Shown: positions 1 to 7,441 of the stretch, in pieces
Position numbering within the stretch: position 1 is the first letter of the stretch
Layout: each line of letters starts with the position of its first letter
NCBI RefSeq assembly: GCF_001528665.1
Contig: NZ_BBYJ01000017.1
Span: 100,828 to 164,827 of the forward strand
Direction: 5' to 3'
Length of the DNA stretch: 64,000 bases
DNA from: Microtetraspora malaysiensis
GTDB lineage: Bacteria > Actinomycetota > Actinomycetes > Streptosporangiales > Streptosporangiaceae
Made by a program: the position numbers and the translations under genes
Notes under the pieces: model-generated
Told to the model about the DNA's origin: nothing
The model's input: the letters and a program-made list of their open reading frames with translations, nothing else
Databases searched by the model: none

Positions 1-378
1 GGCTGGTGGGCCTCCAAGAACACCCCGATCAAGGTGACGGGCGGGCGGTTGTGCGCCCAGGTCCCCGCGGGGGGTGACAACGTGTGGGCCGCGATGGTCG
101 GGCAGAGCGGCATCGCCGTGGCGGCCGGGAAGACGTACCGGCTGAGCTTCAAGGCGTCGGCGACTCGGACGGCGAAGATCAGGTCGGTGGTCCAGGGCAG
201 CGGTGAGACGCACACTGCGATCGTGGACGGCTACCCCGAGGTCGGCACCGGGTCCAGGACCTACGCCTACCAGAACACCGCCAAGACCTCGGACCGGGAG
301 GCCCAGGTGTTGTTCCAGTTGGGCGGTGCGGACGCGCCGTACACGCTGTGCCTGGACGACATCCTGCTCACCGACTAG
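1..378 (+). CDS. Secreted protein C-terminus with CBM4/9-like carbohydrate-binding domain (5' truncated by window)
   Basis: The reading frame is already open at base 1 and ends at a TAG at 376-378, so only the last 125 residues are seen. They form a beta-sandwich pattern typical of CBM4/9 modules: an aromatic GWW start, the GKTYRLSFKAS strand, and a closing CLDDILLTD strand, which is the usual end of this module. Two cysteines (in RLCAQV and TLCLDD) could form the disulfide common in secreted copies. Such modules normally sit at the end of secreted glycoside hydrolases, but the catalytic part is outside the window, so the substrate cannot be told. A strong hairpin follows the stop codon. Confidence 0.75.
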   Translation, partial: GWWASKNTPIKVTGGRLCAQVPAGGDNVWAAMVGQSGIAVAAGKTYRLSFKASATRTAKIRSVVQGSGETHTAIVDGYPEVGTGSRTYAYQNTAKTSDREAQVLFQLGGADAPYTLCLDDILLTD

Positions 379-387
379 AACGCCGGG

Positions 388-433
388 CGCAGCGGTCCGG
401 CCGTCCTGGCGCAAGCCCCGGCGGACCGCTGCG
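388..433 (+). terminator. Long hairpin downstream of the CBM gene
   Basis: A perfect 12-bp inverted repeat (CGCAGCGGTCCG at 388-399, CGGACCGCTGCG at 422-433) with a 22-nt loop starts ten bases after the stop codon. It has no T-run, as is usual for actinomycete terminators. Position and stem strength make it the likely end of the transcript. Confidence 0.6.
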
Positions 434-560
434 TCATCCACGTTCCCCGTTCGGCTTCCAGGGACTCGTGCCGAGTGGCCTGCCGGAAGTTGTCGCGCAG
501 AACGGTTCCTTCGGCGCGGGTACGTCGTCCGTAGAGCATGCGGTTCGAAGTCGGGCTTTC

Positions 561-1352
561 TTATATCGCGGGTGCGGGGTCGTCGGTCCAGCCCAGCCGT
601 TTGACCACGTATGCCGTGAATGTCGCGCCCGTGCCAGACAGCTCCTTCTGGATGGCGAGGAGTTCGCCGCTGTCCCGGTCGATGATGATCTGCTCGCGGG
701 TGGGCGCCTTGCCGTATGTCAGTGCGATCCCGGTGCGGCCGTCGATGTCGATGACGTTGTCCTCTACACGTACGCCTGGCAGGCCGGCGAGGACCCGGTA
801 GAGCGCCGCCCTGGTGGCCGGGGTGGTCTCGGCGTGGAGGAGGAGCCATGGGCTGGCGCCCCAGATCCACGTCTCCGGGGTGTCCTTTAGGCTGGCGCCC
901 CAGACCGCCTCCGGGAGGTCCTTGTCGTTTTGGGGGACGTAGACGCTCAGCAGCTTGGCCTTGAGCGCCTTCGGTTCGGCGGGCAGCTCCACCGCGGGAC
1001 TCACCGTCAGCTTGAGCGGGGTGAAGTACCCGCCGACCATCTCGCAGCGGTCGCACAGATCGGGCGAGCCCGCGTTCCTCCACGCCTGTTCATCGGCGGA
1101 CGTGCGCGGTTTGGCGGAGATTTTTGCTTGCTGCGTCCGCGCCCCATGCTCTCGGCTCAACCAGAGCACATCCCTGCGCCGGCGCTCGACGGTATAGGCC
1201 GGGGTTCTGGTCCACTCCACCTGCGTCATGTCCCGCCGCCACCAAGCACCGGTACCCGGGGGTTGTGCGGCCAGCCGGTCCGCCGCCGCGGCGTCGAAGA
1301 GGGCGGAGAATCGCTCGGGATCGGCGACCGCTCCGTCGAGGAACGTGGTCAT
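561..1352 (-). CDS. CU044_5270-like protein lacking the usual N-terminal membrane part
   Basis: 263 residues. The C-terminal half (repeated LL.AETTPATRAALYRVLAGLPGVRVEDNVIDIDGRTGIALTY followed by IIIDRDSGELLAIQ) matches the extracellular part of CU044_5270-type proteins, which in actinomycetes are usually about 350 residues with a cytoplasmic start and one transmembrane helix and are encoded next to an ECF sigma factor. Here no hydrophobic segment exists and an in-frame stop lies just three codons before the ATG, so the protein begins inside the extracellular module. No sigma gene is adjacent. It may be a truncated remnant that still translates, or a cytoplasmic derivative. A CxxC pair (DLCDRCEM) sits near residue 100. 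Confidence 0.55.
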   Translation of the reverse strand: MTTFLDGAVADPERFSALFDAAAADRLAAQPPGTGAWWRRDMTQVEWTRTPAYTVERRRRDVLWLSREHGARTQQAKISAKPRTSADEQAWRNAGSPDLCDRCEMVGGYFTPLKLTVSPAVELPAEPKALKAKLLSVYVPQNDKDLPEAVWGASLKDTPETWIWGASPWLLLHAETTPATRAALYRVLAGLPGVRVEDNVIDIDGRTGIALTYGKAPTREQIIIDRDSGELLAIQKELSGTGATFTAYVVKRLGWTDDPAPAI

Positions 1353-1451
1353 GCAGGGTCACTCTCGCCGGGAACGTCTGAACACCAGTGATTGCCCGCT
1401 CCCGGCCGACCCTTCCATCCGGGGATCACAGGAGTCTGAGATGCCCGTTCC

Positions 1452-2015
1452 TCAGGAGCGGGGGGACGCCGGGTCGCGGCCTTCCTGCCGGTCCTCGGCG
1501 GGAAACACGATCGCGCTGGCCAGGTGAGGGGTGCGGCCCGGCGCGGGCGCGTTGCCCCACCTGGCCGCGAGGACCTCGCGCAGGTCGGCCATCATCTCCG
1601 CGAGTTCGTCGTGGCTGAGCCAGAGCACGAGCTGCCGGTAGCCCACCAGATCGGCGGTCGGGTCGGCTCCGTCCCGGTCCAGGTAGGCGTTGAACTCGGC
1701 GTGCAACGCGGCCATGGCGGAGGTGAACCCCTGGCGGTGGTCGTCCAGGGACATCGACGCGGCTGTTTCGGCGTCGATCGTCGTCCGTTTCTGGCGGAGC
1801 CGGTAGTGGCGTTCGACGGCGCCGTGCACGCGCTGCTCGTCGACGACCTCCAGAACTCCCGCGTCGGCCAGGAGGCCGACGTGCCGGTACACGGAGGTTT
1901 TCGGGATGTCGGACATGCGGGCGCACAGGTCGGCGGTGGTGCGGACGCGCCCGCCGGACATGGCGTGCACGATACGCAGCCGGACCGGGTGGAGAAGCAG
2001 GTCGAGAGTGTCCAC
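1452..2015 (-). CDS. Winged-helix (ArsR-like) transcriptional regulator
   Basis: 187 residues from the GTG at 2015. Residues 1-75 form a winged helix with the typical start TLDLLLHPVRLRIVHAM and recognition region KTSVYRHVGLLADAGVLEVV; the rest is a helical domain that probably dimerises or binds ligand. The frame stays open further upstream to 2201, but that extension runs into the divergent esterase gene and is not protein-like, so I chose the internal GTG. An 8-bp direct repeat just upstream (2023-2048) is a candidate operator. The divergent arrangement suggests it controls the erythromycin-esterase-like gene and itself; this is inference. Confidence 0.75.
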   Translation of the reverse strand: MDTLDLLLHPVRLRIVHAMSGGRVRTTADLCARMSDIPKTSVYRHVGLLADAGVLEVVDEQRVHGAVERHYRLRQKRTTIDAETAASMSLDDHRQGFTSAMAALHAEFNAYLDRDGADPTADLVGYRQLVLWLSHDELAEMMADLREVLAARWGNAPAPGRTPHLASAIVFPAEDRQEGRDPASPRS

Positions 2016-2022
2016 CGTCGTA

Positions 2023-2048
2023 CGTTCCCATATCTGGTACCGTTCCCA
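2023..2048. promoter_or_regulatory. Direct repeat CGTTCCCA x2 between divergent genes
   Basis: The octamer CGTTCCCA occurs at 2023-2030 and again at 2041-2048, an 18-bp spacing. It lies directly before the GTG of the winged-helix regulator and about 30 bp before the start of the esterase gene, the expected place for an autoregulatory operator. Confidence 0.45.
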
Positions 2049-2079
2049 AAATTGAGAATGCAGGCGAAAGGGCTCAGGG

Positions 2080-3417
2080 ATGACCGCGAAAACTTCCACC
2101 ACGACGGTGGCGGCTCGGCTCAGTGGCGAGGCGGTGATTCCGCTGCACACCCTCGATCCGGCCGACCCGCTGGACGACCTCGAATGGCTGGACGAAACCA
2201 TCGGTGACGCGCGGGTGGTGGCGATCGGCGAGAGCGCGCACTACAACCGCGAGTTCTACGAGCTCCGGCACCGCCTGCTGCGCTACCTGGCCGAACGGCA
2301 CGGGTTCAGCGCCTACGCGATGGAGACCGGATTCGTCGAAGGACGGCTGGTCGACGACTGGGTTCGGGGCGGTGACAACCAGCTCGGCGAGGTCATGGCG
2401 AACGGTATGACATCGCTGATGGGGTTATGGACGCAGATGGGCGCCCATCTGGAGTGGATGCGGCGGCACAATCGCACGGCCGCGCGCCCCGTCGGCTTCT
2501 ACGGGATCGACCTGCCGGGCTCGATGGTGTCCCTGCTGCCCGGCCTGGACGCTGTGCTCGCCTACCTTGAGCAGGCCGATCCAGGGTTCCAGCCCGACCC
2601 GGCCATCCGGGAGACGGCCGCCGCCTCCCCGGCACCGTCCGCGTTCTCCGCGCCTGCGGCAATCGCCGCCTATGGCGCGCTCGCAGCCGAGACCAAAGAC
2701 GCGCTTACGGCGGGCCTTGCCGACCTCGCCGCGCGCATGACGAGCCGGCGCCTGGACTACATCCGGAGGTCCACCCTCGACGCGTACGAGCGCGCGCTCC
2801 GTTCGCTGCGCGTCACGGTCACCCTCGACACCGTCGCCCGCGCGCTCGACCGCGGCGACCAGCGGGCGGCGATGTGCGACCGCGACGCCGCGATCGCGGA
2901 CACCGTCGAGTGGATCCTGCGCAGAGAGGACCGCGTCGTCCTCGCCGCCCACAACGGCCACGTCCAACGCCGGCCGCTGACACTTCCCGGCATGCCGCCG
3001 ATGACCCCGATGGGCATGCACCTCGCCGACCGGCTGGGCGCCGACTATCTCGTCATCGGCACGACCTCGGGCAGCGGCCAGATCCTCAACACAGGGGCCG
3101 ACTTCTACACCGGCACGCTCTTCGCCGACATGGAGGCGCCCCAGCCCGGCAGCCTCGACGCGCTCATGGCCGCGAGCCACGACGGCCCGTTCGCGACCGA
3201 CCTGCGACGGCTGTCGCCGGCCGACACCGACGCCGTCCGTGCCGCCTCCCGGCAGCGCGCCGGCGTCGGCACCTTCTACTCCGACCAGAGCCCGCTGGAC
3301 GCCTTCGACCTCGTCGTCCACCTTCCGCACGTCACGGCGGCCGAGCCCGATCACGCCGCGCTCGGCTACGCCCCGCACGACGTACGGCAGGCGTTCTCCC
3401 AATGGAAGCCGAACTGA
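2080..3417 (+). CDS. Erythromycin esterase family protein
   Basis: 445 residues. The family signature is clear: GESAHYNREFYELRHRLL at residues 50-67 (Glu51, His54), METGF at 81-85, and AAHNGHVQ near residue 288, the positions that carry the catalytic His/Glu residues in Ere-type enzymes. Ere enzymes hydrolyse the macrolactone ring, but most actinomycete homologues have unknown substrates, so macrolide resistance should not be assumed. No signal peptide is present, consistent with a cytosolic enzyme. The ATG follows AGGG. It is divergent from a winged-helix regulator and ends at a strong convergent terminator. Confidence 0.85.
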   Translation: MTAKTSTTTVAARLSGEAVIPLHTLDPADPLDDLEWLDETIGDARVVAIGESAHYNREFYELRHRLLRYLAERHGFSAYAMETGFVEGRLVDDWVRGGDNQLGEVMANGMTSLMGLWTQMGAHLEWMRRHNRTAARPVGFYGIDLPGSMVSLLPGLDAVLAYLEQADPGFQPDPAIRETAAASPAPSAFSAPAAIAAYGALAAETKDALTAGLADLAARMTSRRLDYIRRSTLDAYERALRSLRVTVTLDTVARALDRGDQRAAMCDRDAAIADTVEWILRREDRVVLAAHNGHVQRRPLTLPGMPPMTPMGMHLADRLGADYLVIGTTSGSGQILNTGADFYTGTLFADMEAPQPGSLDALMAASHDGPFATDLRRLSPADTDAVRAASRQRAGVGTFYSDQSPLDAFDLVVHLPHVTAAEPDHAALGYAPHDVRQAFSQWKPN

Positions 3418-3504
3418 CACCGGACCTGATCTCCCCATGGGGGTCGATGCCCTGGAAAGGCCGGGCATGGCCTCCACAGAGGTCGACGCCCGATCACGTC
3501 ACAA

Positions 3505-3540
3505 CGGTGGGCTCCCCTCCTCGATACGGGGAGCCCACCG
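3505..3540. terminator. Bidirectional terminator between convergent genes
   Basis: A perfect 13-bp stem (CGGTGGGCTCCCC at 3505-3517 and GGGGAGCCCACCG at 3528-3540) closes a 10-nt loop. It lies between the ends of the esterase gene (+) and the serine hydrolase gene (-) and can serve both. Confidence 0.8.
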
Positions 3541-3577
3541 CCCACCTATGGCCGGAGCAGGCGGCCTCGGGTGAAGG

Positions 3578-4822
3578 TCAGCGCTTCGCCGGGGGCGCGC
3601 CGGCGTCGATCAGCGGCATCGGGGCGTCGGAGGCCGCGATCCGGTTGGTCCCGCACATGGCGCCGACGGCGTGTACGATCCAGGCCTGCTCGCCTGCTTC
3701 GGCCCCCAAATGCCAGGTCATGTTGATGCCGGAGGAGGCCTGCTTGCCCCCGTCTTCGGTGCTGAGCGACAGTGCGCCCATGCCGACGACGCCGCCGTCG
3801 TGCCCCCACAGCCTCCCGCAGGGCGAGTCGTAGGCGATGAGGCCGAGTCCGTAGTTCATGGTCTCGGTGCTGCCCGGTCCCAGCGCGACCGGGACGGTCT
3901 TGCGCATCTCGGCCAACTGGGCCTGGCCGATCAGCCGGCCGGTGAACAGCGCGCGGTAGAAACGGTTGAGGTCCTCCATCGTTGAGACCATCGCTCCGGC
4001 CGTGCCGAGGGACGACGGGCTGAAGGTGCTGAAGTCTCTGAGCGGGAAGGAGCCGAAAAAGGACGTGTATGCCTTGGCGTGCGGACGCGGGAGATCGGAT
4101 GTGCGCGGGAAGAACGTGTGTTCAAGGTCCGCCCGCTGGATGACGTGGCGGGTGATGTAGCGTTCGGCGGGCATTCCGCTGACCTTGTCGAGTAGCAGGC
4201 CGAGCACGATGTAGTTGGTGTTGGAGTAGCTTCCCGGGGACTCGCCGGGCTCGCCCGAGGCGCCGATGCCGAGACCGAGCTTGACGAGTTCCTCCTTGGT
4301 GTACTGCGCTACGCGCATCTCTTCGAGGCTGTCAGGGCTGGTGATGAGCGCGCTGTCGTAGTCACCGATGTGGCTGGTGTGGTTGAGCAGCATCCTGACC
4401 GTGATGCGCCGATCGGGCAGCAGCCCGGGCAGGTACTGCTCGACGGGGGCGTCCAGCTGGAGCCTGCCCCGCTCCACCAGCTGCAGGACGGCGGTGGCGA
4501 CGAAGGTTTTGGTGATGCTGCCGACCCGGTGGTACATGCCCGGCTGCATGGGGCGCCTGGCCTCCAGGTCGGCCAGTCCCGTGGCACCGCGCCAGCTCTG
4601 CCGTCCGTCCTGGACGGCGGAGTAGGCCCCGGGGAGGCCGCCCTTGGGCACCTCGTCGAGTGTGCGCTGCAGTTCCCGCCGGTCGAGTCCCGGCGCGGCG
4701 GCGTGCGCCGCCGGAGTGAGAGCCGCCGTGGCGAGCAGCGTCCCGAGGCCCAAGGCGGCGATCTTCCTGACGGCTTGCTTCAGGAGGGTGGGGGCGGGGC
4801 GGTCGGCAGTGGGATCAAGCAC
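3578..4822 (-). CDS. Secreted class C beta-lactamase/DD-carboxypeptidase-like serine hydrolase
   Basis: 414 residues. Residues 1-43 are a signal peptide with a positive start, hydrophobic core and AHA cleavage region. The serine hydrolase motifs follow: SITK (Ser102, Lys105), YSN (Tyr199-Asn201) and WGHDG near residue 350, the third motif. These define penicillin-recognising serine hydrolases of the class C/D-Ala-D-Ala carboxypeptidase group; the real substrate (cell-wall peptide, ester or beta-lactam) cannot be read from sequence. It is the last gene of a three-gene operon, its start overlapping the end of the regulator gene by 8 nt, so translation is probably coupled. Confidence 0.85.
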   Translation of the reverse strand: MLDPTADRPAPTLLKQAVRKIAALGLGTLLATAALTPAAHAAAPGLDRRELQRTLDEVPKGGLPGAYSAVQDGRQSWRGATGLADLEARRPMQPGMYHRVGSITKTFVATAVLQLVERGRLQLDAPVEQYLPGLLPDRRITVRMLLNHTSHIGDYDSALITSPDSLEEMRVAQYTKEELVKLGLGIGASGEPGESPGSYSNTNYIVLGLLLDKVSGMPAERYITRHVIQRADLEHTFFPRTSDLPRPHAKAYTSFFGSFPLRDFSTFSPSSLGTAGAMVSTMEDLNRFYRALFTGRLIGQAQLAEMRKTVPVALGPGSTETMNYGLGLIAYDSPCGRLWGHDGGVVGMGALSLSTEDGGKQASSGINMTWHLGAEAGEQAWIVHAVGAMCGTNRIAASDAPMPLIDAGAPPAKR

Positions 4823-5111
4823 CGGTGATCCTCCTCAGGACGGCTGTGTAGGTGGCGAACGCGGCCTTGCCCTCGTCGGTGAGGGACAGCGAGGTGCGGG
4901 GCCGTTTTCCGACGAAGCCCTTGGACACCTTCACGTAGCCGGCCTTCTCGAGGATGAGCACGTGCTTGGACAGCAGTGAGTCGCTGACCTCGAGCGTCTC
5001 CTTGAGGAAGCGAAAGTCGACCCGGTCGGCGGCGGCGAGCGCCGCCATGATCGACAGTCGGACGGGCGCATGGATGATCTCGTCGAGATCGTGCCGTGGG
5101 TGTGTGCTCAT
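4815..5111 (-). CDS. Small winged-helix transcriptional regulator
   Basis: 98 residues, a bare winged helix of the MarR/ArsR-like type that binds DNA as a dimer: HAPVRLSIMAALAAADRVDFRFLKE, recognition helix SDSLLSKHVLILEKAGYVKV, and a basic wing KGFVGKRPRTSLSLTDEGKAAF. Its ATG overlaps the stop codon of the upstream membrane protein (ATGA) and its end overlaps the serine hydrolase start, so the three genes form one translation-coupled operon. Repeats in front of the operon (5544-5590) are a candidate autoregulatory site. Confidence 0.8.
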   Translation of the reverse strand: MSTHPRHDLDEIIHAPVRLSIMAALAAADRVDFRFLKETLEVSDSLLSKHVLILEKAGYVKVSKGFVGKRPRTSLSLTDEGKAAFATYTAVLRRITGA

Positions 5112-5530
5112 CGTGTCTTCATCAGCCGCCAGGCGGCGTAGAGCATCGGCAGCCCGCTGGCCACACAGAGCGCGGCGCCGGGCACCGTCCACGATGAGGG
5201 AAGGGGTGCGGGCCCGTACACGAAGGACAGCGCCGCAGGGGCGAGGAACAGGACGAGGTCGCCGCCCGCCACCCAGTACATGATCTGGGTGAGGCGCCGC
5301 CCCTTGGCGCCGATGCGCATCATGAGGCCGCACAACACCAGGGTGAAGAGCATCCAAGCGAGTGTGACCGGAGTGCGAAGCGTCGGGGCGAAGAGCATCG
5401 CCGCCCAGTAGAGCGGTGCGCCGATGCCGGTGGCGAGGCAGATCGCGCCGAAACGGCGCTCGGCGGCGCGGATGTGGCCCTCGACGCGCTGGATCTCCTG
5501 CAGGGCTTGAGCTGGTGAAGGGGTGTTCAT
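5108..5530 (-). CDS. Four-helix integral membrane protein, function unknown
   Basis: 140 residues. After a charged helical start (QRVEGHIRAAERRFG) four hydrophobic segments follow at about 28-48, 50-70, 82-104 and 112-132. I do not recognise a named family. It leads the operon, with a good ribosome site (GGAGG, 5 nt before the ATG), and is coupled to a small winged-helix regulator. Membrane protein plus small MarR-like regulator operons are common in actinomycetes; the membrane protein may act as the target or sensor of that regulator, which is inference only. Confidence 0.7.
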   Translation of the reverse strand: MNTPSPAQALQEIQRVEGHIRAAERRFGAICLATGIGAPLYWAAMLFAPTLRTPVTLAWMLFTLVLCGLMMRIGAKGRRLTQIMYWVAGGDLVLFLAPAALSFVYGPAPLPSSWTVPGAALCVASGLPMLYAAWRLMKTR

Positions 5531-5543
5531 TATTCCTCCTTAC

Positions 5544-5590
5544 TTCAAGTACTCGTCAAGCTAGCATCTACTCAACTCTCATTCAAGTAC
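5544..5590. promoter_or_regulatory. TTCAAGTAC direct repeats upstream of the winged-helix operon
   Basis: TTCAAGTAC occurs at 5544-5552 and 5582-5590, with a partial copy TCAAG at 5556-5560 between them. The site lies just before the ribosome site of the membrane protein gene and fits an autoregulatory operator for the operon's own small regulator. Confidence 0.4.
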
Positions 5591-5735
5591 ATGCTTTGTG
5601 GTTGATAGAAGCTGTGCCGTTGTCGATCAAGCCCCTGGACCGGGGGCGCGGCGCTGATTCGGATCAGTTCGGCGATGTCGGCATAGGTCGGCGCGCTGTC
5701 CGCGTCCTTGCTTGGTGACACTCCGAGGAGGACAG

Positions 5736-6248
5736 GTGGATCCAGGATTTGCGGCGGACTTCCGGGAATTCGTCATCGATCGATCAGGGGCGCTGTTCCG
5801 TACCGCGTACTTGCTGACCGGTGACCGGCACGCCGCCGAGGACCTGGTGCAGTCGGCGTTGACGAAGACGGCCGCGAAGTGGCGCGGCCTGCGCGATCCC
5901 GCGTCCATCGAGGGCTACGTGCGCCGTGTCATGTACCACGAGCAGGTGAGCCGGTGGCGGCGTCGGTCCCGCGTCGCGGAAGTGCCCACCGAGTGGCTGC
6001 CCGACCAGGTCGGCGGGGAGCACGCCGAGATGGTGGACCTTCGCGTGGTGATGCGTACGGCTCTCGCCCGGTTGACCCCCCGGCAGCGGACCATGCTCGT
6101 GCTCCGCTACTTCGAGGACCTGTCCGAGACCGAGATCGCCCGGCTGCTCGGCCTCAGGGTGGGGTCGGTCCGTAGCCAGATTTACCGGTCGTTGGAGCGG
6201 CTGAAGAAGGCGGCACCTGAACTGAGCACCGTGAGGGAGTTCGGATGA
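5736..6248 (+). CDS. SigE-family ECF RNA polymerase sigma factor
   Basis: 170 residues from the GTG at 5736, which is preceded by GAGGAGG. Region 2 spans about 8-75 (FREFVIDRSGALFRTAYLLTGDR, AEDLVQSALTK) and region 4 about 105-158 (ALARLTPRQRTMLVLRYFEDLSETEIARLLGLRVGSVRSQIYRSLERLKK). The first residues FADFREFV-type and the short linker are typical of the actinomycete SigE subfamily. It overlaps the next gene by 4 nt (ATGA), so the two are translated together; the partner is normally the regulator of such sigma factors. A longer start (TTG at 5712) exists but lacks a ribosome site. Confidence 0.88.
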   Translation: MDPGFAADFREFVIDRSGALFRTAYLLTGDRHAAEDLVQSALTKTAAKWRGLRDPASIEGYVRRVMYHEQVSRWRRRSRVAEVPTEWLPDQVGGEHAEMVDLRVVMRTALARLTPRQRTMLVLRYFEDLSETEIARLLGLRVGSVRSQIYRSLERLKKAAPELSTVREFG

Positions 6249-7195
6249 ACATCGAGGATCTGCTGCGCGAGACTCTTTCCGACATGGCCCATGAGGAGCA
6301 GCCACCCCCGCCTGGCCGGTTCCTCCATGTCAACGGGGGCCGATCCCGTCGCCGCGGCCTCGCGCTGGCGGCGGCAGCAGCCGTCACCGTGCTGGCGGTC
6401 GGGTCCACGTTCGCGGTCCAGGGCCTGTCCTCGCGGACGGCGGCCCCCGGGGTCCTCACCGGGCAGGGCTCCGGCGAGACGCGTGCGGAGACCCGGAGCA
6501 CCGTGACGGTGAACGAAGGACTGCGGCTCTCCGGTGTCTTGAAGAATCTGTCGGCCGCCACCGGCAAGCCGCTGGAGGAATTCGAGCGGGCCGCCAAGGA
6601 CGGTGCGGCGCTCGGCCTTCCCACCTACGCCAAGGGCAGGCTGGAAGGATTCGCCTACCCCGCGACCTATGAGGTCTCGCCCACGTCGAGCCCGGAGGAG
6701 ATCCTCGCCGCGATGGTGACACGCTTCAGGCGCGTCGCCGAGGACGCCGACCTGGTGGAAGGCGCCAAGCGTGTCGGCCGTACGCCACTGGAGATCATGA
6801 CCATCGCCAGCATCGTCCAGGCCGAGTCGGCCGGCAAACGCGACATGCCCAAGGTCGCGCGGGTCATCTACAACCGGCTGAACCACACACCCGAGATGAG
6901 GCTGCAGATGGACAGCACGGTCCTGTACGGCCTGAACAAGTTCGGCCTCGCGGCGTCGCACGAAGATCTCCAGAGCCGGTCGCTGTACAACACCTACGTG
7001 CGCCTCGGCCTGCCGCCCGGTCCCATCGGCAACCCGGGCGCCGACGCCATCGCGGCGGCCCTGAACCCGGCCGCCGGCAACTGGCTGTGGTTCGTGACGA
7101 CCGACCCGAAGAAGGGCGTCACGAAGTTCGCCGACTCCGAATCCGAGTACCTCAAGCTGGTCGAGGAATACAACAAGAACCGCAGGACCGGGTGA
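6245..7195 (+). CDS. Membrane-anchored MltG/YceG-type endolytic transglycosylase, in the position of an anti-sigma partner
   Basis: 316 residues. Residues 1-35 are cytoplasmic and resemble the short N-terminus of SigE-partner proteins (IEDLLRETLSDMAHEE..PPPGR), residues 37-59 are one transmembrane helix, and 85-312 form an outside MltG domain: LEGFAYPATYEV, IASIVQAESAG with the expected catalytic Glu194, ARVIYNRL, LQMDSTVLYGL, YNTYVRLGLPPGPIGNPG and NWLWFVTT. MltG cuts nascent glycan strands in the membrane. Gene order and 4-nt overlap with the sigma gene suggest that a wall-cleaving or wall-sensing domain is tied to sigma control. The catalytic residues look intact. The regulatory role is inference. 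Confidence 0.85.
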   Translation: MNIEDLLRETLSDMAHEEQPPPPGRFLHVNGGRSRRRGLALAAAAAVTVLAVGSTFAVQGLSSRTAAPGVLTGQGSGETRAETRSTVTVNEGLRLSGVLKNLSAATGKPLEEFERAAKDGAALGLPTYAKGRLEGFAYPATYEVSPTSSPEEILAAMVTRFRRVAEDADLVEGAKRVGRTPLEIMTIASIVQAESAGKRDMPKVARVIYNRLNHTPEMRLQMDSTVLYGLNKFGLAASHEDLQSRSLYNTYVRLGLPPGPIGNPGADAIAAALNPAAGNWLWFVTTDPKKGVTKFADSESEYLKLVEEYNKNRRTG

Positions 7196-7441
7196 CGGAG
7201 CGGCGCGTCTCGGTCGTCTCCGTCCTCAGTTCACCGATCGGGCACGCTCCCGCTCCTCGTACCTTCATCGGGTCGCGACGACGCTCTCCGCTGGGTTACT
7301 GCTCGCGTGGCGGAGCCACCGGGCGTCCTCCGCGCGCGCCGGGACCGGCGGCTGCTCCTGGCTGGGGAGCAGCCGTCCGATCCGGCGGGGCCGCGGTCGA
7401 GCACCCATGTCGCCGAGTGCCGCCGAGGACGCCCAGGTGAC

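Noticed and set aside
2080-3417. Macrolide resistance gene
   Set aside because: The esterase fold is clear, but most homologues in actinomycetes have unknown substrates; there is no mobile context or other resistance gene beside it.
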